Shown here in pieces: positions 14,437 through 21,171 of a stretch of 43,005 bases of DNA (position 1 is the stretch's first letter; every line of letters starts with the position of its first letter). This DNA is from a virus. The notes beneath the pieces were generated by a model, which did no database searches, had not been told where the DNA came from, and saw only the letters and a program-made list of their open reading frames with translations. The stretch spans positions 1 to 43,005 of IMG/VR virus record IMGVR_UViG_3300010401_000049, one strand, 5' to 3'. The translations under genes were made by a program, and so were the position numbers.

Positions 14437-14573
14437 TTAGCCCCCATAAATGCAACAATGTTGCCAAGACCCCAAAGCACTGTTGCTGCAGCAAAACCAA
14501 CTTTACCGGCCTTAAAAGCAAAAAGAACTGGCAACACTTGCATACAAACATACATTAGGGTGGAATATCTCAT
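14433..14573 (-). CDS. Small two-span membrane protein (46 aa)
   Basis: ATG overlaps the preceding stop (ATGA). Two hydrophobic segments (about residues 5-20 and 25-44) are separated by a short FKAGK turn, giving a hairpin membrane protein. It stands beside another membrane-anchored protein (14570-14791), so both may act together at the inner membrane early in infection. Function unknown. Confidence 0.65.
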   Translation of the reverse strand: MRYSTLMYVCMQVLPVLFAFKAGKVGFAAATVLWGLGNIVAFMGAK

Positions 14574-14791
14574 TGAACCTTTATCCCTTCTAACCTACCA
14601 AGCCTATTCTCCAACTGTGCTATTTGGTTCTCAAGTTCTAAAATCTTTTGTTTGTGATTTAACAAAGCTTCAGCATAAAGCTCTGTGGCCTTCACAAAAA
14701 GACGATTAATCTTGTGTTGACCAAAAGAAGACAAGAACACATTCAAGGCCACCAGGAAAACAGCAATAGCTAAAGTTATTTGGTAATCCAT
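14570..14791 (-). CDS. Membrane-anchored coiled-coil protein (73 aa)
   Basis: The N-terminal transmembrane segment (about residues 4-23) is followed by a basic stretch and a coiled coil (about 45-70). Design resembles an i-spanin, but the gene lies in the early operon, so another membrane role such as superinfection exclusion or replication anchoring is equally possible. ATG overlaps the upstream stop by one base. Confidence 0.65.
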   Translation of the reverse strand: MDYQITLAIAVFLVALNVFLSSFGQHKINRLFVKATELYAEALLNHKQKILELENQIAQLENRLGRLEGIKVQ

Positions 14792-15117
14792 TAAAACACC
14801 GGCTTCTTAAAGATTTTTTCAAACAGATTAGACCAAGAATCCTTAGTCTTTATTTCTATAATGTTAGCACGTTGTAAAATTGATTCTGGAGTATCGTCCA
14901 CAATAAAGCGGGGCTTTTCGAGTACCAAAGAAAAAAAGCAGGAAACTCTGTTCTTGGATAGCATCTCAACACCATACTCCTTACCTCCAGCACTCCAACA
15001 AATCATTTCATACTTTTGAGCCAATAAAGGCAAAGTTTCTAAGACCCCAGGAAGAAGTCTACCTTGAATATCAATCAAAGTCAAATCTAAATCTATATAC
15101 ATAGGTGGTTTATACAT
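14791..15117 (-). CDS. HAD-superfamily phosphatase-like protein (108 aa)
   Basis: HAD motif I is YIDLDLTLID (nucleophile Asp9, acid/base Asp11), motif II CWSAGG (Ser42), motif III Lys68 and motif IV FIVDDT (Asp74-Asp75). No cap domain is present, so it is a minimal phosphatase fold of about 100 residues, as in several phage nucleotide or polynucleotide phosphatases. Substrate unknown. The gene is coupled to a microORF upstream. Confidence 0.8.
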   Translation of the reverse strand: MYKPPMYIDLDLTLIDIQGRLLPGVLETLPLLAQKYEMICWSAGGKEYGVEMLSKNRVSCFFSLVLEKPRFIVDDTPESILQRANIIEIKTKDSWSNLFEKIFKKPVF

Positions 15118-15238
15118 GTATTCCTTGAAAACCTAGAACTTCGAAGGCTGCGTAGTTATGAATCATAAATCTTCTCGCTATACCATATGACAGAAACCAA
15201 CACTCCGCATTCTTTTGATTAAAAAAATATACTGTCAA
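15110..15238 (-). CDS. Early-region microprotein, TTG start (42 aa)
   Basis: GGAGG, formed by the last codons of the helicase gene, stands four bases before a TTG overlapping the helicase stop. The product starts MTVYFFNQKNAE, contains CWFLSYGIARRF and ends FQGIHV. It fills the only gap between the helicase and the HAD-like gene, and its stop overlaps the next ATG. Confidence 0.55.
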   Translation of the reverse strand: MTVYFFNQKNAECWFLSYGIARRFMIHNYAAFEVLGFQGIHV

Positions 15239-16047
15239 ATATCCTCCACAGGCTTAAGCAGAAAATTAAAACTCCTAGGATTCATTGGATCAACTAGATC
15301 CTTTTGGAACTTAATTTCATACCCAGCCAGACCATCCCTATCTTTCTCAATGGCACAAATAATGTTTCCTGTTCTCCGCTCGATCCTCAGATCCAAAACT
15401 ATCTCTCCACGATAACCAGGACTTCTGGACTCTGCAGAACCAGTAGCACTAGCCGAATCTTCATCCCCCTTTTTCTTCTCTGCAGTTACAATAATATTAA
15501 GTAGTCCTTCATATTTTAGCTTCAAAGCATCTAATTTATTCATGTATTTTGTAATAAAGGTTCTTACTTCAGGTTCATCAACTGGAAGAGCGTGAATGGA
15601 ATCAACAACTAAAAGGATTCTTCTCCCCCCATAAGAGATTTTAAGCTCCTGAATGGCCTCTTCAATCTCTTCAACCGTTTTGTCCATAAAAAGAAAAAAA
15701 GGTCTGAGCCTAAAGGCGTTGAACATTTCGTTCTTTTTATCCTGACTTGCCAGAAGAACATCAACATCCGATAAATTGTGCCTCTGACAAAACGAGCGCA
15801 TTAAAACTCTATTTTTACCATTTTCTCTATCAAAGTATAAGACGGGCCCATACTTCTTTGCATGATAGTTCGAAATCTGTAAGGCAAGGGTAGATTTATT
15901 GGAACCCGTGCTCCCTTGTATGAGTGTGATACCATGCAAGCCAAGTAAAGCTTTGTCCAATGGAATAATTCCAGTTTCAATGCCATCTAAGCGCCTTTCA
16001 CAAAAAGTATTAAAGTCTGAGAGACTATTTGCTATGTGTTCTAGCAT
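15235..16047 (-). CDS. RecA-fold DnaB/RadA-like helicase (270 aa)
   Basis: Walker A is GSTGSNKS (residues 45-52) and Walker B is ILLVVDSIH (144-152); VLYFDREN after Walker A matches the strand-2 region of DnaB, RadA and KaiC-type ATPases. There is no primase or zinc-binding N-terminus, so it would be the motor only, smaller than T7 gp4. Placed between the ssDNA-binding protein and the DNA polymerase, it is most likely the replicative helicase; a RadA-like recombination role is the alternative. ATG lies inside the 3' end of the upstream gene. Confidence 0.8.
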   Translation of the reverse strand: MLEHIANSLSDFNTFCERRLDGIETGIIPLDKALLGLHGITLIQGSTGSNKSTLALQISNYHAKKYGPVLYFDRENGKNRVLMRSFCQRHNLSDVDVLLASQDKKNEMFNAFRLRPFFLFMDKTVEEIEEAIQELKISYGGRRILLVVDSIHALPVDEPEVRTFITKYMNKLDALKLKYEGLLNIIVTAEKKKGDEDSASATGSAESRSPGYRGEIVLDLRIERRTGNIICAIEKDRDGLAGYEIKFQKDLVDPMNPRSFNFLLKPVEDI

Positions 16048-16318
16048 TCTTTATGCGCTCCCAAGTTTCTTCATTCTTCGGAACTTCAATTTTCTTTCTT
16101 TCTGTCTTGTTAAATGCCAGAATCGTTGACTTTATAAATTCTAATGGTTCCCCTGTTTCTGCGTGAGCCAAAAGATACTCCAATACTGCGTCTTTACCAT
16201 ACATGTCGGATAATTTCTTTATATAGGCACAATTGGCCTTCCAGTTTGCCGGGTAAGGCTTATCCCAACAGGCTTGGTAGGCCTCAAGAAATCTTTTGTA
16301 TAAGTCAGGAGAAGTCAT
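16025..16318 (-). CDS. Hypothetical replication-module protein (97 aa)
   Basis: Start is placed at ATG 16318 (MTSPDLYKRFLEA), right after the upstream microORF stop; the frame is open further but that part belongs to another gene. The protein is helical and charged with no catalytic motif. It overlaps the helicase gene by 23 bases, so a helicase loader or partner role is possible by context only. Confidence 0.65.
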   Translation of the reverse strand: MTSPDLYKRFLEAYQACWDKPYPANWKANCAYIKKLSDMYGKDAVLEYLLAHAETGEPLEFIKSTILAFNKTERKKIEVPKNEETWERIKNARTHSK

Positions 16319-16319
16319 A

Positions 16320-16472
16320 TTAGACCCAAAAAACTTTGCTAATAACCCAAGGCTGCGAACCAAAGCACTCATAAGAAAAAAATCTAAAAAGGTCACTAAC
16401 TAAAAAAGGACCTGAAATAGCATAACCACCTTTTACCCTAGAGAAGACTTTAGGTTTAAAGAATATTTTCAT
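16320..16472 (-). CDS. Early-region microprotein (50 aa)
   Basis: Starts MKIFFKPKVFSRVKGGYAIS, is very rich in Phe, Ser, Val and Gly, and ends VISKVFWV. ATG lies inside the end of the previous microORF. The frame is open to an ATG at 16526, but that extension overlaps the neighbouring microORF. Third in a row of three microORFs placed after an internal terminator. Confidence 0.6.
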   Translation of the reverse strand: MKIFFKPKVFSRVKGGYAISGPFLVSDLFRFFSYECFGSQPWVISKVFWV

Positions 16473-16584
16473 ATGATTTGAAATCAAATTTAGAACAAAT
16501 ATCCTGAAAATAAAAAAGGGTTGCATACCTAAAATTAAACCATATTAATTTTTCGTGCCTAAAATCCCTAAGTCTAATTATCAT
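16456..16584 (-). CDS. Early-region microprotein (42 aa)
   Basis: ATG overlaps the preceding stop (ATGA). The product starts MIIRLRDFRHEKLIWFNF and is very rich in Phe, Tyr and basic residues. Its end overlaps the start of the next microORF by 17 bases. Confidence 0.55.
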   Translation of the reverse strand: MIIRLRDFRHEKLIWFNFRYATLFYFQDICSKFDFKSYENIL

Positions 16585-16718
16585 ATACAAAATATCTCAA
16601 AATTTTTATTATTTGGTGCTTGCGGATAAAAATAAAAAGCACTAAAAATCTCGTCGAAAAAGCTTTGATAACTAAAAAGATGTCCTTCTATCCAAGACTG
16701 TAAACAAACTTTTAGCAT
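16581..16718 (-). CDS. Early-region microprotein downstream of a terminator (45 aa)
   Basis: Starts MLKVCLQSWIEGHLF, has FFDEIFSAFYFYP and ends NFEIFCI. It begins eight bases past the T-run of the terminator, and I see no ribosome binding site before the ATG. The frame is open upstream to 16769, but that stretch is the terminator hairpin, so the shorter form is preferred. Weakest of this group of three. Confidence 0.4.
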   Translation of the reverse strand: MLKVCLQSWIEGHLFSYQSFFDEIFSAFYFYPQAPNNKNFEIFCI

Positions 16719-16719
16719 A

Positions 16720-16758
16720 AAAAGTAAAAGCCCCTTAGCCCATATAGAACTAAGGGGC
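16720..16758 (-). terminator. Intrinsic terminator within the early operon
   Basis: On the - strand GCCCCTTAG (16758-16750) pairs with CTAAGGGGC (16738-16730) and is followed by TTTTACTTTTT. It lies directly behind the probable ssDNA-binding protein gene, so it should limit transcription of the replication genes downstream relative to that gene. Confidence 0.85.
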
Positions 16759-16774
16759 ACTTTTTCCATGGGGG

Positions 16775-17215
16775 CTATAGTTCTTCTGCAAACTCTTGGG
16801 TCATTGGCTGTGCTGGTTGTGGTGGAATATACAGGAGCTTTTCGGCTTCTGCTTTTTCTGCCTCCGTAACAGTTCCAACAGACTTAATAGTATATTCAGT
16901 ATCTTTTTTACCGAGACCTGTCCGAGAGATTCGAATCACAGCGTTGTCGCCTTCGGACTTAGCAATTTCTTTAAGCTTGTTCTTAACTTCGGTACCAAAG
17001 CTATAATATTTATGCACAAAGCTTTTTCCATCACGGACAGCAATCTGCATATCATAACGAGTTCCAAGACCTTCCTGCCAAACTTGATGTCTAACCTTGT
17101 CACCAAACTTTTGGAAGTATTTATCCGGGGAGCCAAGAAAGACAACATCAACACTTTCTCCATCTCCTAATTTGAGATAGTCACGTTTTGTTCCTACTAG
17201 ATCTAAAAGTCCCAT
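16775..17215 (-). CDS. Probable single-stranded DNA-binding protein (146 aa)
   Basis: The N-terminal 110 residues are beta-rich with basic and aromatic residues (DKYFQKFGDKVRHQVW, FVHKYYSFGTE), consistent with an OB fold; the protein ends with a Pro/Gln-rich linker and an acidic tip (QEFAEEL), as in phage ssDNA-binding proteins that contact the replisome. The position in the replication block and the strong AAGGAG site, indicating high expression, agree. A terminator follows immediately, which would make its transcript abundant. No family motif is diagnostic, so the call stays probable. Confidence 0.6.
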   Translation of the reverse strand: MGLLDLVGTKRDYLKLGDGESVDVVFLGSPDKYFQKFGDKVRHQVWQEGLGTRYDMQIAVRDGKSFVHKYYSFGTEVKNKLKEIAKSEGDNAVIRISRTGLGKKDTEYTIKSVGTVTEAEKAEAEKLLYIPPQPAQPMTQEFAEEL

Positions 17216-17216
17216 T

Positions 17217-17405
17217 TTATTCTCCTTTGATTTGTGGGGATTTTGAATTAAATTTGTTTACAAGTTCTAAAAGCTTTTCGAAAGCGGCCATAAATAGTTT
17301 AGACTCTTCTTCGGAACGCAGCATCTTATAGTTATCTCCACTATGGAGTTCCTCAATGCTGCGTTCTAAAGCTCTTGTAAGGTGGGTTATGTGGACCATG
17401 CTCAT
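17217..17405 (-). CDS. Hypothetical small helical protein (62 aa)
   Basis: Helical, charged protein with LTRALERSIEELHSG and FEKLLELVNKF segments. ATG overlaps the upstream microORF stop (ATGA). Codons near its stop carry AAGGAG, the ribosome binding site of the ssDNA-binding protein gene. Function unknown. Confidence 0.65.
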   Translation of the reverse strand: MSMVHITHLTRALERSIEELHSGDNYKMLRSEEESKLFMAAFEKLLELVNKFNSKSPQIKGE

Positions 17406-17563
17406 ATTTTTATGACCTTAAAATATTTATTGGCAACTTTATTTATATATTCAACATCTATTTTACCACGATTAAAATTAAAATAACAAGGAAACCGTCT
17501 TATATACGCATACCTCGACTTTACCATATTTGCCATACTTGGCACACATACAGGGTTACACAC
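17402..17563 (-). CDS. Early-region microprotein, GTG start (53 aa)
   Basis: GAGG lies six bases before the GTG and is encoded by the FEV codons of the preceding microORF. The product contains RYAYIRRFPCYFNFNRGK and ends YFKVIKI; Cys-x2-Cys-like residues occur near the start but do not form a clear zinc site. Stop overlaps the next ATG. Confidence 0.55.
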   Translation of the reverse strand: MCNPVCVPSMANMVKSRYAYIRRFPCYFNFNRGKIDVEYINKVANKYFKVIKI

Positions 17564-17696
17564 TATAAACCTCAAAGTACCGACTAATTATTTTCCAGTT
17601 CCTCATACAAGAATCTTCACCAAAGTTATAAGGGTTTTTAAAATATAGCCACATACTCCCAATTACCTCGTCTAAATAAGCAGTCCGCACCCTCAT
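17556..17696 (-). CDS. Early-region microprotein (46 aa)
   Basis: ATG overlaps the nuclease gene stop (ATGA). The product starts MRVRTAYLDEVIGSMW, contains LYFKNPYNFG and ends SRYFEVYSV. The TTTGAGGTT stretch at the end encodes Phe-Glu-Val and is also the ribosome binding site of the next ORF. Confidence 0.65.
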   Translation of the reverse strand: MRVRTAYLDEVIGSMWLYFKNPYNFGEDSCMRNWKIISRYFEVYSV

Positions 17697-18637
17697 TTCC
17701 AAGCCCTCTTATGCTTTGGATGCCTTTTTGTATACGCCATCTGCAGCATTCTAATTTCTTCTTGACTATAGCCCTCTTTACTCCCCTGCAACTTTAAGTG
17801 CTTTTGTTTGTATTTGGAATACGCTATCTGCCAATCCCCTAAAACCTTATCACCATTGATTGCTGATAGCAACTGATTATCATTTGTTTTATCTAGCAAC
17901 TCCTGAGTCAAAGGATATTTATAAATAAAAGTTTGTTTTGGAAAAACATTGTTTCCAATATCAATTTTTAGAATTTCAAGTCTTTTTTCAACTGCTCCAA
18001 TAGAAACTTTTATATCCAAGTTTCTATCCAATCCATTAGTCCCAATAACTTTATAGCAAACTACTGAGTCTGTGGCAAGATCATATCGACAACAAAACTG
18101 CAACATAATCCCCATTACAGCTGCATTATCTGAAATCAAATAATATACCAAAACTCCTTCCATAGGAATCTTGGCCCTAAAATAATCTTTAAGATAAAGA
18201 CCTATTTGAATCAGATAATCCTCTGAGGGCTCTAACATGCCCATAAGCGTTTGGGAGCCTTTGCCCCACTTAGTCTTAAACTCTAGCACCATTGGCGCTA
18301 TAGAGCCGTCTGCCTTCTTATAACCTATAATTTGATCGGGCTTACCGCTCCAAAGCTCTGTTCCTACCGAAGCTTGAGAAGATAACAAATAAACTCCATA
18401 AGGACCCAAGCTTGTTATCCACTGGTCTCTAACAGCCTTTTCAATAGCATCCCCAAAAAGGAATCGGGACAACCCTACAAAATCTGTTGGGTCCGTTTCT
18501 GGCTCATTGGTAATCTTCCAATATAGATCTCTCGGATCTTTACCCCCATCCGTAGCCCAAAATTGAACTTTCTGTTTTACATTAAAATTAGGTAGTTGTG
18601 GTATCTTTTGTTTTAAAAGATTTACTAAATCAATCAT
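17693..18637 (-). CDS. RecB/Cas4-like PD-(D/E)XK exonuclease (314 aa)
   Basis: The active-site pattern is Glu66 in FGDAIEKAV, then GKPDQIIGY with Asp101, then MVLEFKTK with Glu119 and Lys121, as in RecB-like and lambda-type exonucleases. A long C-terminal helical region follows. It probably degrades DNA ends in recombination or digests host DNA. Located between replication genes and accessory genes of the same operon. No iron-sulfur Cys cluster is evident. Confidence 0.8.
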   Translation of the reverse strand: MIDLVNLLKQKIPQLPNFNVKQKVQFWATDGGKDPRDLYWKITNEPETDPTDFVGLSRFLFGDAIEKAVRDQWITSLGPYGVYLLSSQASVGTELWSGKPDQIIGYKKADGSIAPMVLEFKTKWGKGSQTLMGMLEPSEDYLIQIGLYLKDYFRAKIPMEGVLVYYLISDNAAVMGIMLQFCCRYDLATDSVVCYKVIGTNGLDRNLDIKVSIGAVEKRLEILKIDIGNNVFPKQTFIYKYPLTQELLDKTNDNQLLSAINGDKVLGDWQIAYSKYKQKHLKLQGSKEGYSQEEIRMLQMAYTKRHPKHKRAWK

Positions 18638-18695
18638 GTCTTGACTTTCTCAATAAAAAGAGTATCCTGGGGAAGCGAGCCGGGCGAGCTTGTAG

Positions 18696-18812
18696 CTATA
18701 TAGTAATAACAGAATAGTAGTTACCAAAACTACCATACATACCCCAACTACCCTGCCGTTCAGTATAGTATTCAATTGACTTGGGTCTAAAGTGGTGGAT
18801 AGACACTTTCAT
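18696..18812 (-). CDS. Early-region microprotein (38 aa)
   Basis: ATG overlaps the preceding stop (ATGA). The product starts MKVSIHHFRPKSIEYY, contains QGSWGMYGSFGNYY and ends SVITI with a TAG stop. The 58 bases to the next gene are the only true gap after a microORF here; an overlapping frame (18736-18650) would give a 28-residue hydrophobic peptide filling it, which I list only as a possibility. Confidence 0.6.
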   Translation of the reverse strand: MKVSIHHFRPKSIEYYTERQGSWGMYGSFGNYYSVITI

Positions 18813-19321
18813 TTTAATTCCATTTCAATTTCAAGTAGTAGCTCCCGCAACTCTGGCTTCAACAAAAGCAACCCTTCCTTTAAACCTTCTAAGTATTTTT
18901 CCTGCTTTTCTTTCTCTCGGCCTTTAAGGACCGAAGCTTTAGCAAGAAGTTTAGAATAGAGCAAAGTAACTTTATGAACTTCATTAGTTTGGGGATGGAA
19001 TTCAATTTGATTTGTAACTGGCATAGGCTCAACAGTATTTTGTTTTAAAAGTTCTGCTTGTTCTCTGGGTAAATATTTATCAACGTCTTCTTGGGTTATC
19101 TCATTGGTTTTTAAGTCATCATTCTTTGGTGGCCCCGTCCCCACAATCTTAAAGGTATGTCCGGGTAAACGGCCTTGAAGCTCTTGGATACTTAAAGCAC
19201 TAATGACTTGAGCAATTTCAAAGGGTTTAAAATTTTCGTCGGGAACAGAATAAAAGCCCTTTACCGGGTTTTTAAAAACCTTTAAGATGCCATCTTTCCC
19301 ATATAAAACGTCTATTTGCAT
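18809..19321 (-). CDS. Hypothetical early protein (170 aa)
   Basis: The N-terminal 60 residues are mixed alpha/beta (MQIDVLYGKDGILKVF), the middle is polar, and the C-terminal 60 residues form a Leu/Glu/Lys-rich coiled coil. GGAG stands eight bases upstream of the ATG, within the preceding microORF. No recognised domain; perhaps an accessory factor for the adjacent nuclease. Confidence 0.7.
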   Translation of the reverse strand: MQIDVLYGKDGILKVFKNPVKGFYSVPDENFKPFEIAQVISALSIQELQGRLPGHTFKIVGTGPPKNDDLKTNEITQEDVDKYLPREQAELLKQNTVEPMPVTNQIEFHPQTNEVHKVTLLYSKLLAKASVLKGREKEKQEKYLEGLKEGLLLLKPELRELLLEIEMELK

Positions 19322-19449
19322 TCAATTAACTCCAAAAATTCTATGAATTGTGGGATACACAGTACTTCAAAACTAAGATGCTCAAAGACATAAGAAAAAT
19401 AATTAGGTGTGCTTGTATATACTGCTTGATGGGGCCATATTATTTTCAT
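19312..19449 (-). CDS. Early-region microprotein (45 aa)
   Basis: AGGGA lies six bases before the ATG, which is inside the 3' end of the upstream gene. The product starts MKIIWPHQAVYTSTPNYF, is rich in Phe, Tyr and Ile, and ends FLELIECK. The codons near its end supply the ribosome binding site for the next gene. Confidence 0.6.
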   Translation of the reverse strand: MKIIWPHQAVYTSTPNYFSYVFEHLSFEVLCIPQFIEFLELIECK

Positions 19450-19717
19450 AGATTTCCCTAATCCTTGTCATCATAGCTCTATGGTTCATACCAAGATCCT
19501 TACAGTGCTTCTTAAAGACCCAATGATTAAAATAGAGCCAAGCACTATCACGATATTCTAGTCGATTTAGATCTTCAGTTGCCAGGATAATAACTTTTTG
19601 AAGTAACCATTTAATAAAACCAACTTCAAATTGTTCAAGATATTCAAGAGGTATTTTGTCTGAAGGACCACTAATGATCCATTCTATTAGGTACTTATTC
19701 AATAGGCACCACTTCAA
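19403..19717 (-). CDS. Hypothetical early protein, non-ATG start (104 aa or slightly shorter)
   Basis: The frame opens at TTG 19717 and a second TTG (LNKYLIEW) follows six codons later; no ATG occurs until Met76. The protein is Trp/Tyr-rich and helical (FNHWVFKKHCKDLGMNHRAM), with a basic helix that could contact DNA. The start is uncertain. It overlaps microORFs at both ends. Confidence 0.55.
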   Translation of the reverse strand: MKWCLLNKYLIEWIISGPSDKIPLEYLEQFEVGFIKWLLQKVIILATEDLNRLEYRDSAWLYFNHWVFKKHCKDLGMNHRAMMTRIREIYENNMAPSSSIYKHT

Positions 19718-19838
19718 ACCATAAAGTACTAGATGAAGGTGGATCTATAAATTGTGCCCCCATAACTACAAATTGCCAATTCGAACCAGAATATTCAATT
19801 TTTCTGATTAATTCCCTTTTTGTATAAAATATTTTCAT
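19695..19838 (-). CDS. Early-region microprotein (47 aa)
   Basis: ATG directly follows the stop of the VWA gene (TAAATG). The product starts MKIFYTKRELIRKIEYSG, contains NWQFVVMGAQF and ends LWFEVVPIE. Size and ending match the set. Confidence 0.6.
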   Translation of the reverse strand: MKIFYTKRELIRKIEYSGSNWQFVVMGAQFIDPPSSSTLWFEVVPIE

Positions 19839-20891
19839 TTACTTGTATTCTATAACATATTTTTGCGTTGGAAGTATAGACTTATTGTGACCCGTAAACA
19901 AGTATATGTATTGGACTCTATTAGACTTTTTAATCCATTCCCCTTCACCATCAGTGAACCACACGACAGCATCAAAATTACCTTTTTCAACTAAGACTTG
20001 AGGTTCTTTAAAGCTTGTCCCTCCCCCCCATTCTTTGCAGGTTGGCTTTTTACCTACGTGCCTAATTCCGTCATCAAACTCAATAACAGTAGCTTCATAT
20101 TCCTTGAGCATTCGGCGCACTAGACCATAATACTGCTTTTGCTGTTCTCCCGTGGTGCTTCCGGAGCAATCAATACAAAAAGCTAGCTTAGGCCCTTTGA
20201 TTCTCTTCCTTCCTGGGGTGCCATCATCTTTCCACCTATGAGGCTTTGAGAACGTTAAGGCCTTTTCAAAGCGATTGTGGCAGCTTTGTTGAATATTCCG
20301 TTCTAATGCCGCTGTAAGCCCTCTGGGAATTCTTTTTATCTCTTTAGGCTTGGTGTTTACGGGCTCTTTTTGACCTGTTCCAGCCCTAAAGCCTCTTTTC
20401 TCCATTTCTTCTTTAAGAACCCTGCTTAATTGTTTCTTTTCTTCTTCCGTAAGGCCCATAGAGCAAAGGCTTTGTTGCTGTTCAATGTCCTTTGGGAGCT
20501 TATCTAAGTACCAATTCCAGGTTTGCTTAGGGGGGAGTCCGAAGGCCTCAGGGAAAGCAAAGGGCTCTCGTTTTAGTGTCGGTATGAAAGAATTAATCTC
20601 ACAGTCACAAGCGATATTGAGTCTTTTAGGGTCTAATTCCTTATCTTTATTTAATTCTAAGTGATTAAAGAGGTAATGATAAAGCTCATGGATGCCAACA
20701 GTTTTAATATCTACACCCTGCTTTTCAACCTCCAGCAATTTAGGTTCGGAAAATAAAATTAATATCTTTCCGCAGCTTGTCACTGCCGAAGCTGCAGGCG
20801 CAGGAAGGTTTTCAATTTCTTGAATAATAACCCTTTTTCGCAAATGAATTGGAAAGGCCTTTAGAAGTTGTTCTTTTATGGGAGTATGCAT
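19839..20891 (-). CDS. DUF2201-like metallopeptidase / VWA protein, partner of MoxR ATPase (350 aa)
   Basis: The N-terminal part has a zinc-peptidase-like motif IHELYHYLFNH (His68, Glu69, His72) followed by NIACDCEIN (95-100), as in the DUF2201 putative metallopeptidase domain. The C-terminal part is a VWA-like domain with an intact MIDAS: DCSGS (Asp241, Ser243, Ser245), Thr292 in GGGTSF and Asp314 in FTDGEG. A Lys-rich helical linker (about 145-230) joins them. Bacterial homologues are encoded next to MoxR-type AAA+ ATPases and form remodelling complexes. Here the MoxR-like gene lies just upstream in the same operon. Confidence 0.85.
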   Translation of the reverse strand: MHTPIKEQLLKAFPIHLRKRVIIQEIENLPAPAASAVTSCGKILILFSEPKLLEVEKQGVDIKTVGIHELYHYLFNHLELNKDKELDPKRLNIACDCEINSFIPTLKREPFAFPEAFGLPPKQTWNWYLDKLPKDIEQQQSLCSMGLTEEEKKQLSRVLKEEMEKRGFRAGTGQKEPVNTKPKEIKRIPRGLTAALERNIQQSCHNRFEKALTFSKPHRWKDDGTPGRKRIKGPKLAFCIDCSGSTTGEQQKQYYGLVRRMLKEYEATVIEFDDGIRHVGKKPTCKEWGGGTSFKEPQVLVEKGNFDAVVWFTDGEGEWIKKSNRVQYIYLFTGHNKSILPTQKYVIEYK

Positions 20892-20912
20892 GGCTTAAAA
20901 AATCCTTTCATA

Positions 20913-21014
20913 TTAAAAACTCCGTTTACAAAGGCGTGGAAACCAAAAAGAGACCCCGCCATGAAGTGGTTTGATTTGTAGATATTGAAAAAGATTCCTA
21001 AGACTCTCTAGAAT
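20913..21014 (-). CDS. Possible microprotein with ATT start (33 aa)
   Basis: AAGGA stands six bases before an ATT that opens 33 codons ending GGVSFWFPRLCKRSF. Composition resembles the microproteins, and the ORF lies in the gap before the VWA gene. It overlaps a weak terminator-like hairpin and has no standard start, so this is a low-confidence call. Confidence 0.25.
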   Translation of the reverse strand: MLESLRNLFQYLQIKPLHGGVSFWFPRLCKRSF

Positions 21015-21018
21015 CTTT
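20986..21018 (-). terminator. Possible weak terminator between MoxR-like and VWA genes
   Basis: AAAGATTC (- strand 21018-21011) pairs with GAATCTTT (20997-20990), followed by T-rich sequence. The stem is only eight pairs and AT-rich, so termination would be partial at best. Confidence 0.35.
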
Positions 21019-21045
21019 TATCCTTATTTTGTCCAAGGTGCAGTC

Positions 21046-21171
21046 TTAGCATAAAATTATCTCTAGTTTTATTCTTTTCGTACGAAAACACGATCCCAAA
21101 CAAAAATAAAATTCAATTGGAGGACCGCGATAGCCAAACTGGGATACTGAAAGGTATGAATATATTATCAT
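21046..21171 (-). CDS. Early-region microprotein (41 aa)
   Basis: ATG overlaps the stop of the MoxR-like gene (ATGA). The product starts MIIYSYLSVSQFGYRGPP, has EFYFCLGSCF and ends KLEIILC. Encoded between the MoxR-like and VWA genes, with one further uncertain ORF. Confidence 0.6.
   Translation of the reverse strand: MIIYSYLSVSQFGYRGPPIEFYFCLGSCFRTKRIKLEIILC

Noticed and set aside
16581-16769. 62-codon ORF opening at 16769 on the - strand
   Set aside because: Its first part is the terminator hairpin at 16730-16758; only the portion from 16718 is kept, with low confidence.
18650-18736. 28-codon hydrophobic ORF overlapping the microprotein at 18696
   Set aside because: It would fill the small gap and has a membrane segment, but it has no clear ribosome binding site and overlaps a more typical microORF.
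19740-19838. tRNA-like T-loop sequence GGTTCGAATTGG
   Set aside because: The surrounding sequence does not fold into a cloverleaf and it lies within a coupled ORF; no tRNA is seen anywhere in the window.
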